Source: Russula earlei (taxonomy: Eukaryota; Basidiomycota; Agaricomycetes; Russulales; Russulaceae). From it: a stretch of DNA of 64,000 nt. Shown piece by piece: positions 46,435-57,367 of this stretch (positions are counted from its first letter, which is position 1; every line of letters begins with the position of its first letter). The position numbers were made by a program, and so were the translations under genes. The DNA is taken from assembly GCA_025769875.1 (NCBI GenBank), contig JAGFNK010000204.1, positions 22,339 to 86,338 on the forward strand, written 5' to 3'. The notes under the pieces are model-generated. The model was not told where the DNA came from. It did no database searches and saw only the letters and a program-made list of their open reading frames with translations.

Positions 46435-47872
46435 TGTTGCAAATTGTTGTAATTTACCCCCTTATCAGTTCATCCATAATCCCTCTCGTTATTATTCTTT
46501 TCTGTCTCCGTGGTTACCGTCTCACCCCTTGATGGTGATCCCTTATTGTGTTTCACTTATTGTGTTTCACTTATTGTGTTTCACCTATTGTCAAGTTACT
46601 TTTACTATTGGTCTACCTTTATCTATTGTTCTGCTTATAGTACTGTACAGCCTCGCTACATACAGTATTTAAGTGCCTGTAAAAGCTGGGGAATGCCCCA
46701 AGCTTAGCTTTATCCCATTTCCTGTAGCATCCCTTTTGCCCTGTACTGTCTCTCAATCACAACTTGTGTTGTGCTGGCTTACACTCTGCTTGACCTGAGC
46801 TCATCGCAAGGAACCTTTGTGTTCCTCTTCCTCTCCTGCTTCTCCATCATTGTCCTCCTCTTCTGTGAAACCAGGAGATCAACTCTGTCTGCGGATTAAG
46901 TCATCCTTGACTTAGTCTTGAGATGCTAAAACCTTGAACCGGTCTCCTTGAGCCGGCCCCACTGAACCCTTGAACCAAGTCACAGGGACTTGGCCCCACT
47001 GAACCTTGAGCTAATGCTCTTACGGCCGCGACGCCGTAACACAAATCAAGGCCAGGCCTTAACCATACAATGTCCTGTTGTAACTTGACAGAGTCCTTTT
47101 CTTTCGTATCCTCTACCCACCTTTGTTCCCAATCAACTTCTCCCTCTAACCAAGTGTACATTGCAAAGGACCTTGGTTTCCAATCCCTTTGAACTCGCTA
47201 AAGCACCTCCTTCCTATTGAAGCAACTTACCATGTGTGGGCCACATGACCATTCAGCTACTTGCTACCAAAACACTGGAAGGACTCCTAGACCTCTTGGA
47301 TGATCTAAATGATGTCATAAAGTGCCACTGACATCATAGCTGACTGAGCAACTCCACCATGACATCATATGCTCACCAAGCACTCCACAAATGATGTCAT
47401 TATGATATCATCACTCCACTGTCTCCCTAATCATCCTGAATCACTCATAGGTCTGACACAATGTGTTTATTCCCTTAGAATCCAATTGGAGCAGTCCATA
47501 GAGTCTGAATTATTTTCTGTAGTTCATACTCAGACCTGTAACTAGTATATAAGACCCAATGTAGCATGGCAGTTATCAGACTGTCCATTTGTGATACTCT
47601 CATCCTCCTGGGTACTCCCCCACAACCGCTCAGTTTAAAGTCTTCCCCTGTCTTCAAGGTACTCTTCAACAACCGCCTTGTCTAAAGCCCCTTGCTACAC
47701 TGGCCACTAACCTTTGCCTTTGTCTCCAGCAACACCTGCCAGTACCCCTTTGGTACCTCCTCATTGTTTGGCTCATCCTCCTGTTCAATGCCATCTATGC
47801 TGCATATCATCTGTTCTGACCCTTGCCCACCTGCTCCTGAGTCCTTAGTGACCAGCAGTACGTGTCTTGACA
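46435..47872. repeat. Solo LTR, family B copy 1, GGCAT duplication, with LTR D nested
   Basis: Flanked exactly by GGCAT (46430-46434 and 47873-47877). It begins TGTTG and ends CGTGTCTTGACA. Its own sequence is about 836 bp once the nested LTR D (46445-47041 plus duplication) is set aside, close to the 828 bp of copy 2. It is the inverse of copy 2 (52200-53027). Confidence 0.85.
46445..47041. repeat. Solo LTR, family D, CAAAT duplication
   Basis: 597 bp, TGTTGTAATTTACCC to CGACGCCGTAACA, flanked exactly by CAAAT (46440-46444 and 47042-47046). It contains three tandem TTATTGTGTTTCAC units (about 46545-46590) and a promoter-like TACAGTATTTAAG. It is inserted ten bases inside LTR B copy 1, so it is younger than that LTR. 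Confidence 0.88.
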
Positions 47873-47904
47873 GGCATGTTCTTGAGCCTGAAGTACATGA
47901 CATT

Positions 47905-48867
47905 TGTCATGAACCATTTCCTGGAGAGGGTCCTTGAAGGTCCCTTCCTTAATAGAGGAAACCCAGCCTTCATGGTGCCACCCTGTTCACATGGACAAAA
48001 GGGGTGAGTAGAGGTGTCCACAATATCATGCATGCATTGTCACGTGAGCAATTCTCAGCACAATCAACATACAGCAAGCCCCACTAAGTGGCAACCCTTT
48101 TAGCAATAAAGGACAGTATTATAGCCTCTCTAAGGACCCTTTAGGACAACTCTAAGTGCTCTACAAAAGGCACTAACATGATACTAAAGACCCTACAATG
48201 CATTATTAGACTAACTCTAATAACCATAGAACAAACTATAAAGCAATACTAAGGACCTTAATAGAAGTATTAGGGTTGACTCTAAGGACCCTAATAGAAC
48301 TATATAAGGGACCTTATAGGCAACTCTATTCCCTGAACCAACTACAAGTCCTCAAATAACCGGCCCTAAACTAACTAACAGTAAATGAATCAGGTGCTTT
48401 GCATGTGTGCTGAAGCAGTGAACACATGGACAATAAAGGCTCTTACTCAGCAATAGAAGCCTTCTTACTCAGCAGCTTACTGAGCATGACTGAGCATGCT
48501 CAGTAAGCATACTCCAATTTCTTACTCATCCATCTATTATGCTTGATAACAAGGTTATGACTTGTTCCCTATTTAGCAGTTCTCTTGTAGTATATAAGCG
48601 CTTAATAAAGTAGCAGACAGTCTTCAGACTGTCCATTTGTTTACAGCACTCTCTACCCCTGGGATACTCCTTTAAGGACCATCCCCTTGTGATCATCCTG
48701 GCCCCTTCCCTGTATAGCTTCCCAATACTACCAGTCACCATACCCCTCTGGTACCTGGTACTGCTCTGGACACTACTTCTTGCCCATGCTGTCTTGGACA
48801 TCTATTGACTTGTCTTTGAGCTTATCCCTCACTCTTGAACTGGATAGTTCAACAGTGAGTCTTGACA
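47905..48867. repeat. Solo LTR, family A copy 2
   Basis: 963 bp, TGTCATGAACCATTTCC to GTGAGTCTTGACA. Flanks are ACATT and ACATC, one mismatch from a 5-bp duplication. It carries TpG/CpA at many sites where copy A1 has CpG. Inserted in Gypsy reverse transcriptase. Confidence 0.85.
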
Positions 48868-48977
48868 ACATCGGGCAGGTATGTTCCATATGGTGTCTTG
48901 AAGGCTGCTTTCCAGTGATCTCCTTCTGTCAGTCATACATTATTGTATCCCCATCATATATCAAACTTGGAGAACAC

Positions 48978-49597
48978 TGTTAAGGCTCCAAAGTGCCTTA
49001 AATAAGATCAATGGTTGCATCTATGAATGCATCCTACCAATGCAGATATGCTTGAGTCAAGCAAGCAATACTCATGGAGGGGAAGGAGCGTTAGATCCTT
49101 CTGGAGTATGGTAATAAGATGAGAGGGGCTCTGCAGACGGGGTAGGAGTCAACTGTTTGGGATTGGCAAACTAAGTTGAGCTTAGGGCTCAACTGTTACA
49201 ACTGGGGGGTTTATATAGCCCTACAGGGATAAGGTTTGTGCTACTGTAGTACTGGTCAGTGCTATAGAAGCAAAATGCATCTCACAGAAGCAAGGTTGCT
49301 TCTATGTAAACGATCTCGGTGCTGGAAGCATTAAGTGCTTCCTTAGTAGCAATCTCAGTGTCATAAGTACTTTCCTAATCAAGGAAACGACATACATGGT
49401 GGTACAGGAACATCTGGGACAGAAGCAATGCTACTCATTGCTTCTTCAATACATCTTCGAAAAGATACAATCAACGCGTTCCGAACGCGATATCAACAAA
49501 CATAAACGATCAAGATCTGATGCACGCATGATGCAAATGGTGCAGTTCATAGTTCAGGTGTTCCAGCATCTTCTGGACCCCAAACCACTCGGTAACA
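48978..49597. repeat. Solo LTR of the Gypsy's own family C, AACAC duplication
   Basis: 620 bp, TGTTAAGGCTCCAAAG to CACTCGGTAACA, flanked exactly by AACAC (48973-48977 and 49598-49602). The same family as the LTR at 36124-36742, so the element was hit by its own kind. Confidence 0.92.
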
Positions 49598-50080
49598 AAC
49601 ACCTTCTTCCCTTGAAGTCTTTCCACCTCTTGTTCCAGATGTGGTAAAGGTTCATTGTCTCATCTGGTCCACTGATTTAGTCATTGATAGTCTGCAATGA
49701 TTCTTTTCTCCTTGCTATCCTTCTTGCCAATGAAGAACACTGGAGATGTGTAGCTGGAGGGACCTGGAGTGATGTATCACTTTTCTACTTCATCAGCTAG
49801 GAATTTCTTGAGGTATTCTTGTTCATCTTGTGTCAGGGGGTACACTTTGCAGTTTAGCTCCTTTGGTGCATCAGGTAACAGCTCTATCTGCATATCTGGT
49901 TCCCTTGGTGGTGGGAACCTCTGGGACTTCTCTTCAGAGAAGGTGTCTGCAAATCAGTGGAATCACTTTGGAACATTGGCAAGGGGGTCCTCTCCTTCCT
50001 GTGGTTTAATCGACTGTTCGGCCCATCTCTGAGCGATAGTCATCTTCTGTAGGTAAATGGCTTCCCCCTTCTTCAGTCAT

Positions 50081-51879
50081 CAACTTTCATCTCTTGCTTG
50101 CTTTTGGATTTTTGCAACATAGAGATCCAGGTACTTGTATTGAGCAGTCTCAATTTGTACTGCTCCCTCCATCAGCTGTCCTTTCTTCCAGTTGATGGTG
50201 GGGTCAAATTCATATAGGAAGGGGATGACCTGATCCATTCCTAAACCTGTGAGATAAAACTTTTGCAAGCTCTCCTTCTCCTTGTATTGGATGCAAAGCC
50301 AGCAATAATGGGTGAGTTCCCCTTGCTTATTTTGGGTTCCATCAACATTTCATACTACCATGGGTTCATGTAGTTCTTGTTTTCCAATCTTCAGTCTTTT
50401 CCAAGCTGAATGATTGATGAAGTTCTCAGTTGCTCCACTGTCTAGTAGAGCAGATTCTTTGGCCATTGTGTGTGCAGTGATGAAAGTGAATGGGATATTC
50501 ATAGCATTCAGTCTTCTAATGTACACTTGCAACACACTATTCTTCCTAAGCCAGGCTGTTGACTTAGGTGTTCCTAAAAACCCTGTTCCATCAGTTCTTC
50601 CAGTAAATCCTCCTTCTGTTTGGTGGACATCTTCTTTATGGATGCAGAGGAGGAGCTCTTGTTGTAGGTAGGAGGGGGAGATGTGGATCATCCGGAGACA
50701 GTGCTTTCATTTCCACTGTCCCCTGAGTCATCCTCCTTCTCTGTTTCCAGAGCTCGAGCCTTTCCTTTGTCCTTTGGGTTACTTGATTTCTTCTTGACTC
50801 TGTCCTTGTCAGGACAGTTCTGGCTAATATGCCCTGCCTTCTTGCAGATGAAGCATGTTCCTTCTGCTAGCAGTTTCTTCTTTTCCTCTGTCAGAGGAGG
50901 ATGACGCTTGGTCTTTGCTGCATCAGTGGATACCAAGTCCACTTCCATAGCATTGGGGTCTCTGTGGTTTTGCCTTTTACCCTTCCTTTAGAGATCTCAT
51001 GTGATTTCCCCTGGTGGTCAATCATCCACCTCCAGATCCAATATTAGCTTTCATAAGCTGGTCTCTGGCTTGTTCTTCCCTGGCAGCATTGATCCATGCT
51101 TGTAGGTCATTGATGGCAGGTATGTCTCTAACTGGTCAATTGTAAATTTGTCACACCAGCCAGGTGATCAGTCCAGCTTTATAGGCTTCATCTGCTCCTG
51201 GTGAAGTCTGATCCCATCCTGCTTTCCTGAGCAGAACAAGGAACTTGCTGGTGTAATCATCCAGTGATTCTGCTTTAGACATGGACAATTGCTGTAGCTC
51301 CATGAAAGCATCTTTGGGTTCTGTGGTGTCTTTGAATTCTCTGAAGAAGTCATCCACAAATTCAGTCCAAAAGAGCATGTCAGTTGGATCCAGCTGCACA
51401 GGTGCATAGGGCAACGGTGGGTCCCCATTTCTTTTTGCTTCTACCAGGTTCATTTGGTTGACCACCCATTCATGCACTTTCTCTCCTTTGATGTAGGTGA
51501 GAGCTAAGGCTACTCACTTCATTGGAATAGTCATGGTTGGGTTGTCACTGTTAAGCAGATTCCATAAATTGAAATCTTGGATGAAGTACTTCATCTTCTT
51601 TTGGTCTCCTTTGAAGACCTCAGGAGGGTCTCCTTTCAGAGATCCATTGCCTCCATGGGGGCCTGGTGCCAGTTGGGGCACCAGGTTTGCTCCTGGTCCT
51701 ACAGGAGGTGCTGCAGGTGGTCCTCCTCCTAGTGGGCCTCCTCCTGGGGCTAGTGGGCCTCCGGGTCCAAAAGGGAATCCTCCACCTCCAGGTGGTCCTC
51801 CTGCACCAGGTGGACCACCTCCAGGGTTTACTACAATGGTAGGCCCTGTTCTTCCACCTGCTGTCTGGGTGGCAATAGT
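50081..51879 (-). pseudogene. Gypsy gag, zinc knuckle and protease
   Basis: From 51879 leftward: a Gly/Pro-rich N-terminus, then KGDPPEVFKGDQKKMKYFI and FNLWNLLNSDNP (gag), HEWVVNQMNLVEAK and ESLDDYTSKFLVLLRKAGWD, the CCHC knuckle CFICKKAGHISQNC, and an acidic Lys/Glu linker. Protease follows with ALLDSGATENFI, then KLGIGKQELHEP-type strand sequence. Frames change at 51514 and near 51000, so the gag-protease is not continuous. The N-terminal ATG region lies at the border with LTR A copy 3. Confidence 0.78.
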
Positions 51880-53675
51880 TGTCATGATCCATTTCCCGGA
51901 GAGGGCCCTTGAAGGATCCTTCCTTATTAGAGGAAACCCAGCCTCTATGGTGCCACCCTGTTCACACGGACAAAAGGGGTGAGTAGAGGTGTCCACAATA
52001 TCGTGCACACATTGTCACACAAGCGATTCTCAACACAATCGACATACAGCAAGCCCCACTTAATGGCAACCCTTTTAGCAATAAAGAACAGTATTATAGC
52101 CTCCCTAAGGACCCTTTAGAACAACTCTAAATGCCCTACAAGAGACTCTAACAATACACTAAAAGCCCTACAATGTGTTATTAGACTAACTCTAATAACT
52201 GTCAAGACACGTACTGCTGATCACTAAGGACTCAGGAGCAGGTGGACAGGGGTCGGAACAGATGGTACGCGGCGTAAACGGCGTTGAACAGGAGGACGAG
52301 CCAAACGACTAGAAGATACCAGATGGGGACTGGTATGTGTTGCAAGAGGCAGAGGCGAAGAGTAGAGGCCAGTGCAGCGAGGGACTTTAAACAAGGCGGT
52401 CGTTGAAGAGTACCTTGAAGACGAGGGAAGGCTTTAGACTGAGCAGTCACAGGGGAGTACCCAGGAAGTGGAGAGTATCACAAATGGACAGTCTGACGAC
52501 TTCCATGCTTCATTGGGGCTTATATACAGTATACAGGGTCGATTACAAAGCACTGGGACTATTCTAGACTCTTTGGTACCATCCAATAGGACTACAGAGG
52601 CATAAACTTGCTTGTGTCAACTTTCAGGCTTACTGAGCGCATTACTGATCATTGTGGAGCGATGACATCATTATGATGTCACTGTGGAGCGCTTAGTGAG
52701 CCTATGAGGTCACTGTGGAGTCGCTCAGTCAGCCATGATGTCATTGGAGCCTTGATGACGTCAGATGATTTATGCAACAGTTTCTAAGAGTTTGTGCCGC
52801 TGTTTCGGGTCCATGGTGGCTGAGTGGCCATGTGGCTGCCACGCGATGATTACCCGATTAGGAAACTGGTGCCTGGTCGTGTTATAGTGCCTTTGCAATA
52901 GCAATATCTTGTACCGCAGGGGGGATAGCCCAGAAAATGGAAGGGAGTCGGCAATGCAAAGCGAGAGAGGTTCTTCTTGAGTAAAATAGGACAATCTTCG
53001 GCCAGGACTTGGCCTTGGTTCGTAACAATAACCATAGAATGAACTATAAAGCAATACTAAGGACCTTAATACAAGTATTAGGGTCAACTCTAATGACCCA
53101 AATAGAACTATATAAGGGGCCTTATAAGCAACTCTATTCCCTGAACCAAACTACAAGTCCTCAAATGACCGACCCTAAACTAACTAACAGTAAATGGATC
53201 AGGTGCTTTGCACATGCACTGAGGCAGTGAACATGTGGACAATAAGGGCTCTTACTCATCGATAGGAGCCTTCCTACTCAGCAGCTTACTGAGCATGACT
53301 GAGCATGCTCAGGAAGCATACTCTGACTTCTTACTCATCCATTAATTGTGCTTGATAACAAGGTTATGACTTGTTCCCTATTTAGCAGTTTTCTTGTAGT
53401 ATATAAGCACTCAATAAAGTAGTGGACAGTCTTCAGACTGTCCATTTGTTTACAGCACTCTCCATTCCTGGGATACTCCTTAAGGACCATCCCCTTGTGA
53501 CCACCCTGGCCTCTTCCCTGCATAACTGCTCAACTTTACCAGTAACCATACTGCTTTGGTATCTGGTACTACTCTGGACTCTACTTCTTGCCCACACCAT
53601 CTTAGATGTCTATTGACTCATCTTTGAACTTATCCCTTGCTCTTGAACTGGATTTTTCAACAGTGAGTCTTGACA
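51880..53675. repeat. LTR, family A copy 3, with LTR B nested; flanks unmatched
   Basis: TGTCATGATCCATTTCCC to GTGAGTCTTGACA, about 963 bp after removing the nested LTR B. The flanks ATAGT and ACATT do not match, unlike the other solo LTRs here. So this copy may mark a recombination or deletion breakpoint at the Gypsy 5' side. Confidence 0.8.
52200..53027. repeat. Solo LTR, family B copy 2, ATAAC duplication
   Basis: 828 bp, TGTCAAGACACGTACTG to CTTGGTTCGTAACA, flanked exactly by ATAAC (52195-52199 and 53028-53032). The surrounding LTR A sequence resumes without loss. CpG is well kept, suggesting a young insertion. Confidence 0.92.
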
Positions 53676-53680
53676 ACATT

Positions 53681-53925
53681 GAGGCTTATATACTAGTTAC
53701 AAGGCTGAGTACAAACTACAGGAAATAACTCAGACCCTTTGGACCACTCCAATCAGATTCAAGGGGATAAACTTGTTGTGTCAGACCTATAGGTGACTCA
53801 GGACAATTAGGGAGACTGTAGAGCAATGACATCATAATGATATCACTTTGTGGAGTGCTGAGTGAGCATATGAGGTCATAGTGGAGTTGCTCAGTCAGCC
53901 ATGATGTCAGTGGAGCTTATTGTCA
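53681..53925. repeat. Partial LTR, family B copy 3
   Basis: About 245 bp (GAGGCTTATATACTAG to GATGTCAGTGGAGC) similar to the middle of the other two family B LTRs. Both ends are missing. It contains the repeated ATGACATCAT-type blocks of this LTR. Confidence 0.7.
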
Positions 53926-53934
53926 TTTTCATGT

Positions 53935-54585
53935 GACCTTGCACTTGCCATTTTTGGATGTCATTTCAAGTGCAAAATTAAAACTGCTATATCTCAACAG
54001 TGTCTCAACAGATTGCCTTGAAACTTTGACAGAAGAACCTTATATACTGTATCTAGGTGCAGCTAAAATATGGGAGCCTAATATTCAGTTCTTGGCATGT
54101 CAATTTTCAGGTGCTGACATGAGTGCAAAACTTTGAACTGCCATATCTCAACTGTTTCTCAATCAATTTACTTGAAACTTTGACAGTGGGATCTCATGTC
54201 CTGTATCTAGGTGCAGCCCAAGAGTTGGGGTCTAATTCTTAGTTCTTGAAGTTTCGATTTTTGGGTGTGATCTGAGTGTGAAATTTTGAACTGCCATATC
54301 TCAACCATTTCTCAACAGATTGTCTTGAAACTTGGACAGTAGAACCTTGTATACCGTATCTAGGTGCAACTAAAATATGGGAGCCTAATATTCAGTTCTT
54401 GAAGTTTCGATTTTTGGGTGCCAATCTGTGTGTGAAATTTCAAACTGCCATATCTCAACCATTTCTCAATGAATTGCCTTGAAACTTGGACATTAAAACC
54501 TCATGTACTGCATCTAGATACAACCAAATAATGGGTTTCACTTGTTGAATTTTCACATTTTGGAGTGCTGACTCCAAGCATGATA
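53935..54585 (+). repeat. Tandem repeat, about four 153-bp units
   Basis: The phrase CTGCCATATCTCAAC recurs at 53984 (slightly changed), 54138, 54291 and 54445, giving a 153-154 bp period. Each unit also carries CTTGAAACTTTGACAG-like and GTATCTAGGTGCA-like blocks. Units are diverged. AT-rich and non-coding. Confidence 0.8.
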
Positions 54586-54811
54586 AAATTACATTCCCTA
54601 CAGTTGAATACATGATATAATACAACTATTTACAAATGATGCGAGGCATGCATCAAGGCAGTGATTGCAATCACACATGAATGGGCAAGGGGAGGCAAGG
54701 CAAGGTGGGCTGTGAGCCCTCATATATGGCAGCGGCGAATGATGGTGAATGATGAAGGGGTGGCTCGGTAGGTCAGAGCAACGTGGTGAGCAACAATGTG
54801 CTGGGGGTCAG

Positions 54812-55885
54812 TCAAAAGTCATGACCATTTGGTGAGAATAGACATGGGACTGGAGGGAATGGGAATGGAATGTGTGTGTGCATGTTTCTAAGGGCGAGGA
54901 GGGCACCATCAAACAAGGGCATGATGACAAGCATCATGAAGAACATGCCAAACAAGGTCAGCCCAACAATATCATCAAGATCATCTGGAAAATGCAGGTA
55001 TGGCCACAGCGACAGGTCCCAAGGCACAAGTGCACAGGGTGCGGGGGAGGTGGCATTGCTAGCAAGAAATATGGCTGGAACAGTGGCAGATTGGTCACTG
55101 ATACACTCAGGGTGGGGCAGTTTGTGGATGAGCTCATATGGACAGGACAGGTGATGCTGAAGTTGGTAGAACAGAAGGTGCAAAGTGATAGGATAACAGA
55201 GGGGGAACAAGAGTGTAAGACACTACAAAACCACATAGCAAAGGGCACAGCATGATGTCCCCAGGTCGTGTATCCTGGCATGATAGGCATGTGTCTGTGG
55301 TCATTTGTTGATCTTCCACTTACCACTGTTATCCTTGTCTTGGAGATGTAATGATGCCACGCTACTTGTGTGACTCGGTGGCATGCCAAACAGCAGTCCT
55401 GCATCGGAATCAGGGGCAGCTGCCAGTGGGGATCCATTGGCCATGGAGAGTGAATGAGTAAGATGAGATGTTGGAAGAGGGGATTGGGCCTGCACATGGA
55501 GTAGGAAATGTCCTCGAGCAGATGCACTTCAGCAAATGCGAGGCATGCCATCAGTAACAAGAGATACTATCACGCCATAACCAGTGAAACAGGTCATGTC
55601 AGATTTCATGCCAACAGCTTATAATGTAGGCAAGGTGGAGGACTGACATGCCATCCATAGATGATGACAGGGCCAACCGTGGTCTAGAGTGTGCACATGT
55701 TGACAACAATGTAGTCCTTCGAACACAGGGTCATTTTGGAAATACGTATGCATTGATGCCCTTGCATAGATTATGAATTTGTCCACAATGAACATGAACA
55801 GTGAGACAGAAATACATGTGAGACAATGATCACAAGGAGAAAACAGAAGACACATCCCCATGGAGAAGGTGGCTATAATGTCCAA
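54812..55885 (-). other. Degenerate region, possible membrane-protein relic
   Basis: Overlapping minus-strand frames hold hydrophobic stretches (IVGLTLFGMFFMMLVIMPLF near 54930; CLTCISVSLFMFIVDKFIIY near 55800) and Pro-rich parts. A plus-strand frame overlaps. No family is recognised and the frames are short. CpG is low. Confidence 0.3.
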
Positions 55886-56289
55886 CTCTCATGCAGCAGC
55901 TGCCGTTCCTATCGTTCTCCATCACAAGGGAACACTTGCCCATGTCTTATCATAAGCATCAGGTGACTTGCCATGTCTGCACAAACAAGGCGCACTGCTC
56001 CTTCCCTTGGTGCGCATGCATTGACAGAGGCCCAGAGGCCATCTCGACATACTCCTGCAAGTTGTCAACATACGACCCAGAGCCCATGCAGTATACGCCC
56101 TACACTGCCCAGCCACAGCCACCACCACCGAGGCCTGTTCCCCTAATGCATCCTGCTTACACGTGGGATGATCATGAACATGAAGATGCTGGTTCCCCAC
56201 ACACATCAAGCACCAGTGTGAGCATTAGATCACCTGGGCAAAAGCACAGATGGTGTTCTGTATCTGCAAAGAGCTCACCCATATTGGCC

Positions 56290-56610
56290 ATCAGTATTGC
56301 CCTACATTCCAACATCATAAGATTTGCAGCAGCAATGCAGAAAGTATTCCCTGAGCTGACACATCCACAGCTTTGGGTACCAAAAAACACTGATTCCCCT
56401 TCCAGATTCATTCTTGGGTGGATCTGCTCTACTTCTGCAAGAACTCTTGTTGGCGAATTGTCTGTTTCAAGGACTGCCAAAACTACTTTTGTCTGCAAAT
56501 CAACTTGTCATTCTTTACCTTTTGAATTTTACCAGTTCTGGTTACATCTCTCCCCAGGATTTGGGCACCACCTTTTCAGTCTTGTCTGGTGCATCACAGT
56601 GTGATCCCTT
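56290..56610 (+). pseudogene. F-box-type gene copy, 5' portion of the homologous part
   Basis: RFAAAMQKVFPELTHPQLWV, FILGW and, in shifting frames, LLLSANQLVILYLLNFTSSG and YISPQDLGTTFS align with AAAMQKPFPELLDVLIWV and LLLSADELVVLDLW..DSGYISPQTM of the gene at 18.6-20.2 kb. Several frame changes are present. The F-box itself is not seen. The homologous sequence resumes at about 63.1 kb beyond the Copia insertion and an extra segment of unknown origin. Confidence 0.7.
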
Positions 56611-56928
56611 GTCCCAGTTGTTCAATTGATGCTCAGCTGTGCCTTGACAGGAGCAATTTCTATTGGAAGAAAAGATCATAGTGAATGTTATCGTGCATCC
56701 CAGCAATGGAAAGACTGTCATATTGTGGCTAACCATCATAACTACAGGACAATGCAAACTCAACTGTGTTGTGGGAGATACACCAGCCCTTGCGCAGGTG
56801 GTACATCTGCCTGTGATCCCCTCGCTTTCCACCAAATGTTTTTGTCTCACTTGTTCCTGTACCTGTGAGCTCGCCAAACCATTGTCCTGGCTCGCTCAAG
56901 TTTTCCTGCCATACTAGCGCCATAACTG
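56611..56928 (+). other. Segment of unknown origin between the F-box fragment and Copia element 2
   Basis: An 84-residue plus-strand frame overlaps (IIVNVIVHPSNGKTVILW, CFCLTCSCTCELAKPL). It does not match the F-box gene, so it was inserted or added before the Copia arrived. No family is recognised. Confidence 0.3.
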
Positions 56929-56933
56929 AGTGC

Positions 56934-57318
56934 TGTTGCGCAGCATAGAGCGCAGCTAACAGGCCAAGCAACCCACCTTAGAGGTTGTGCTAATGCTCAA
57001 GTGATATTGGGGTGTGGAGCGATATGTATACTCGTCTACAAGTATGGTATTTATACCTCTATGACCCAGGGGTGTTCCTAAGTCCAAAAGAGGTGACTAC
57101 AGGTGTCCACTATATCGCGCATTAAGTGACGCGTGATGTGGAATCGTTCTAGATGCAGCATAAGGCTGCATCTTGTGATAGATAGCGTACTATGCGTAAC
57201 CCTATTGCCATAAGCGCATATACTAAAGTTCTGTCTAACACGTAACATCTGTGAGTGGATCTTGAACCTTGTATGAAGGTCTTCGCCTTCTTTGATCTGT
57301 TCGGGTTCCGGTTCAACA
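56934..57318 (-). repeat. Copia element 2, 3' LTR
   Basis: 385 bp, TGTTGCGCAGCATAG to CCGGTTCAACA on the plus strand. It has an internal stem (GATGCAGCATAAGGCTGCATC). Confidence 0.95.
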
Positions 57319-57367
57319 CTCCCCCTTGCTAAGTGCATCGGTAGATGCCGTGAGCATTTTCCCACAT

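Larger units (their letters stand above)
45705..50080 (-). pseudogene. Gypsy reverse transcriptase/RNase H, split by four LTRs
   Basis: Pieces from right to left: YPLTQDEQEYLKKFLADEVE, GYITPGPSSYTSPVFFIGKK (about 49850-49730), VERLQGKKV at 49603. After LTR C2 it resumes FSKFDI-stop-WGYNNV-stop-LTEGD, HWKAAFKTPYGTYLPDV. After LTR A2 comes MYFRLKNMP, and after LTR B' PAFFTRLMRRDFSDWLDQWA, with YTVNYPDDFGIAT in place of the usual YLDD motif, then KKCQFMVRKLTMLGW. RNase H follows (YTIGAVLFQKGE, LIGYFSAALKQAEKNYDIRD). Two of the stops are TGA where the family has Arg (KLDIRWGYNN-R). Dead. Confidence 0.8.
36124..51879 (-). mobile_element. Ty3/Gypsy chromovirus, heavily interrupted, 5' LTR not found
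   Basis: Minus-strand order from right to left: gag with CCHC finger, protease, reverse transcriptase, RNase H, integrase, chromodomain, acidic tail, polypurine tract (GAAGGAGGGG) and 3' LTR. Younger insertions split it at 37368-42500, 43957-44341, 46435-47872, 47905-48867 and 48978-49597. Without them about 7.2 kb remains. Coding is CpG-poor with several TGA stops at expected Arg codons. At 51880 the sequence passes into another LTR and no matching 5' LTR follows, so the 5' end is lost or lies elsewhere. Confidence 0.85.

Noticed and set aside
46901..47161. Minus-strand 86-residue frame as a small gene
   Set aside because: It spans the junction of LTR D and LTR B, so it is LTR sequence read by chance.
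51620..51892. Arg/Pro-rich minus-strand frame overlapping gag
   Set aside because: Shadow of the Gly/Pro-rich gag N-terminus in another frame.
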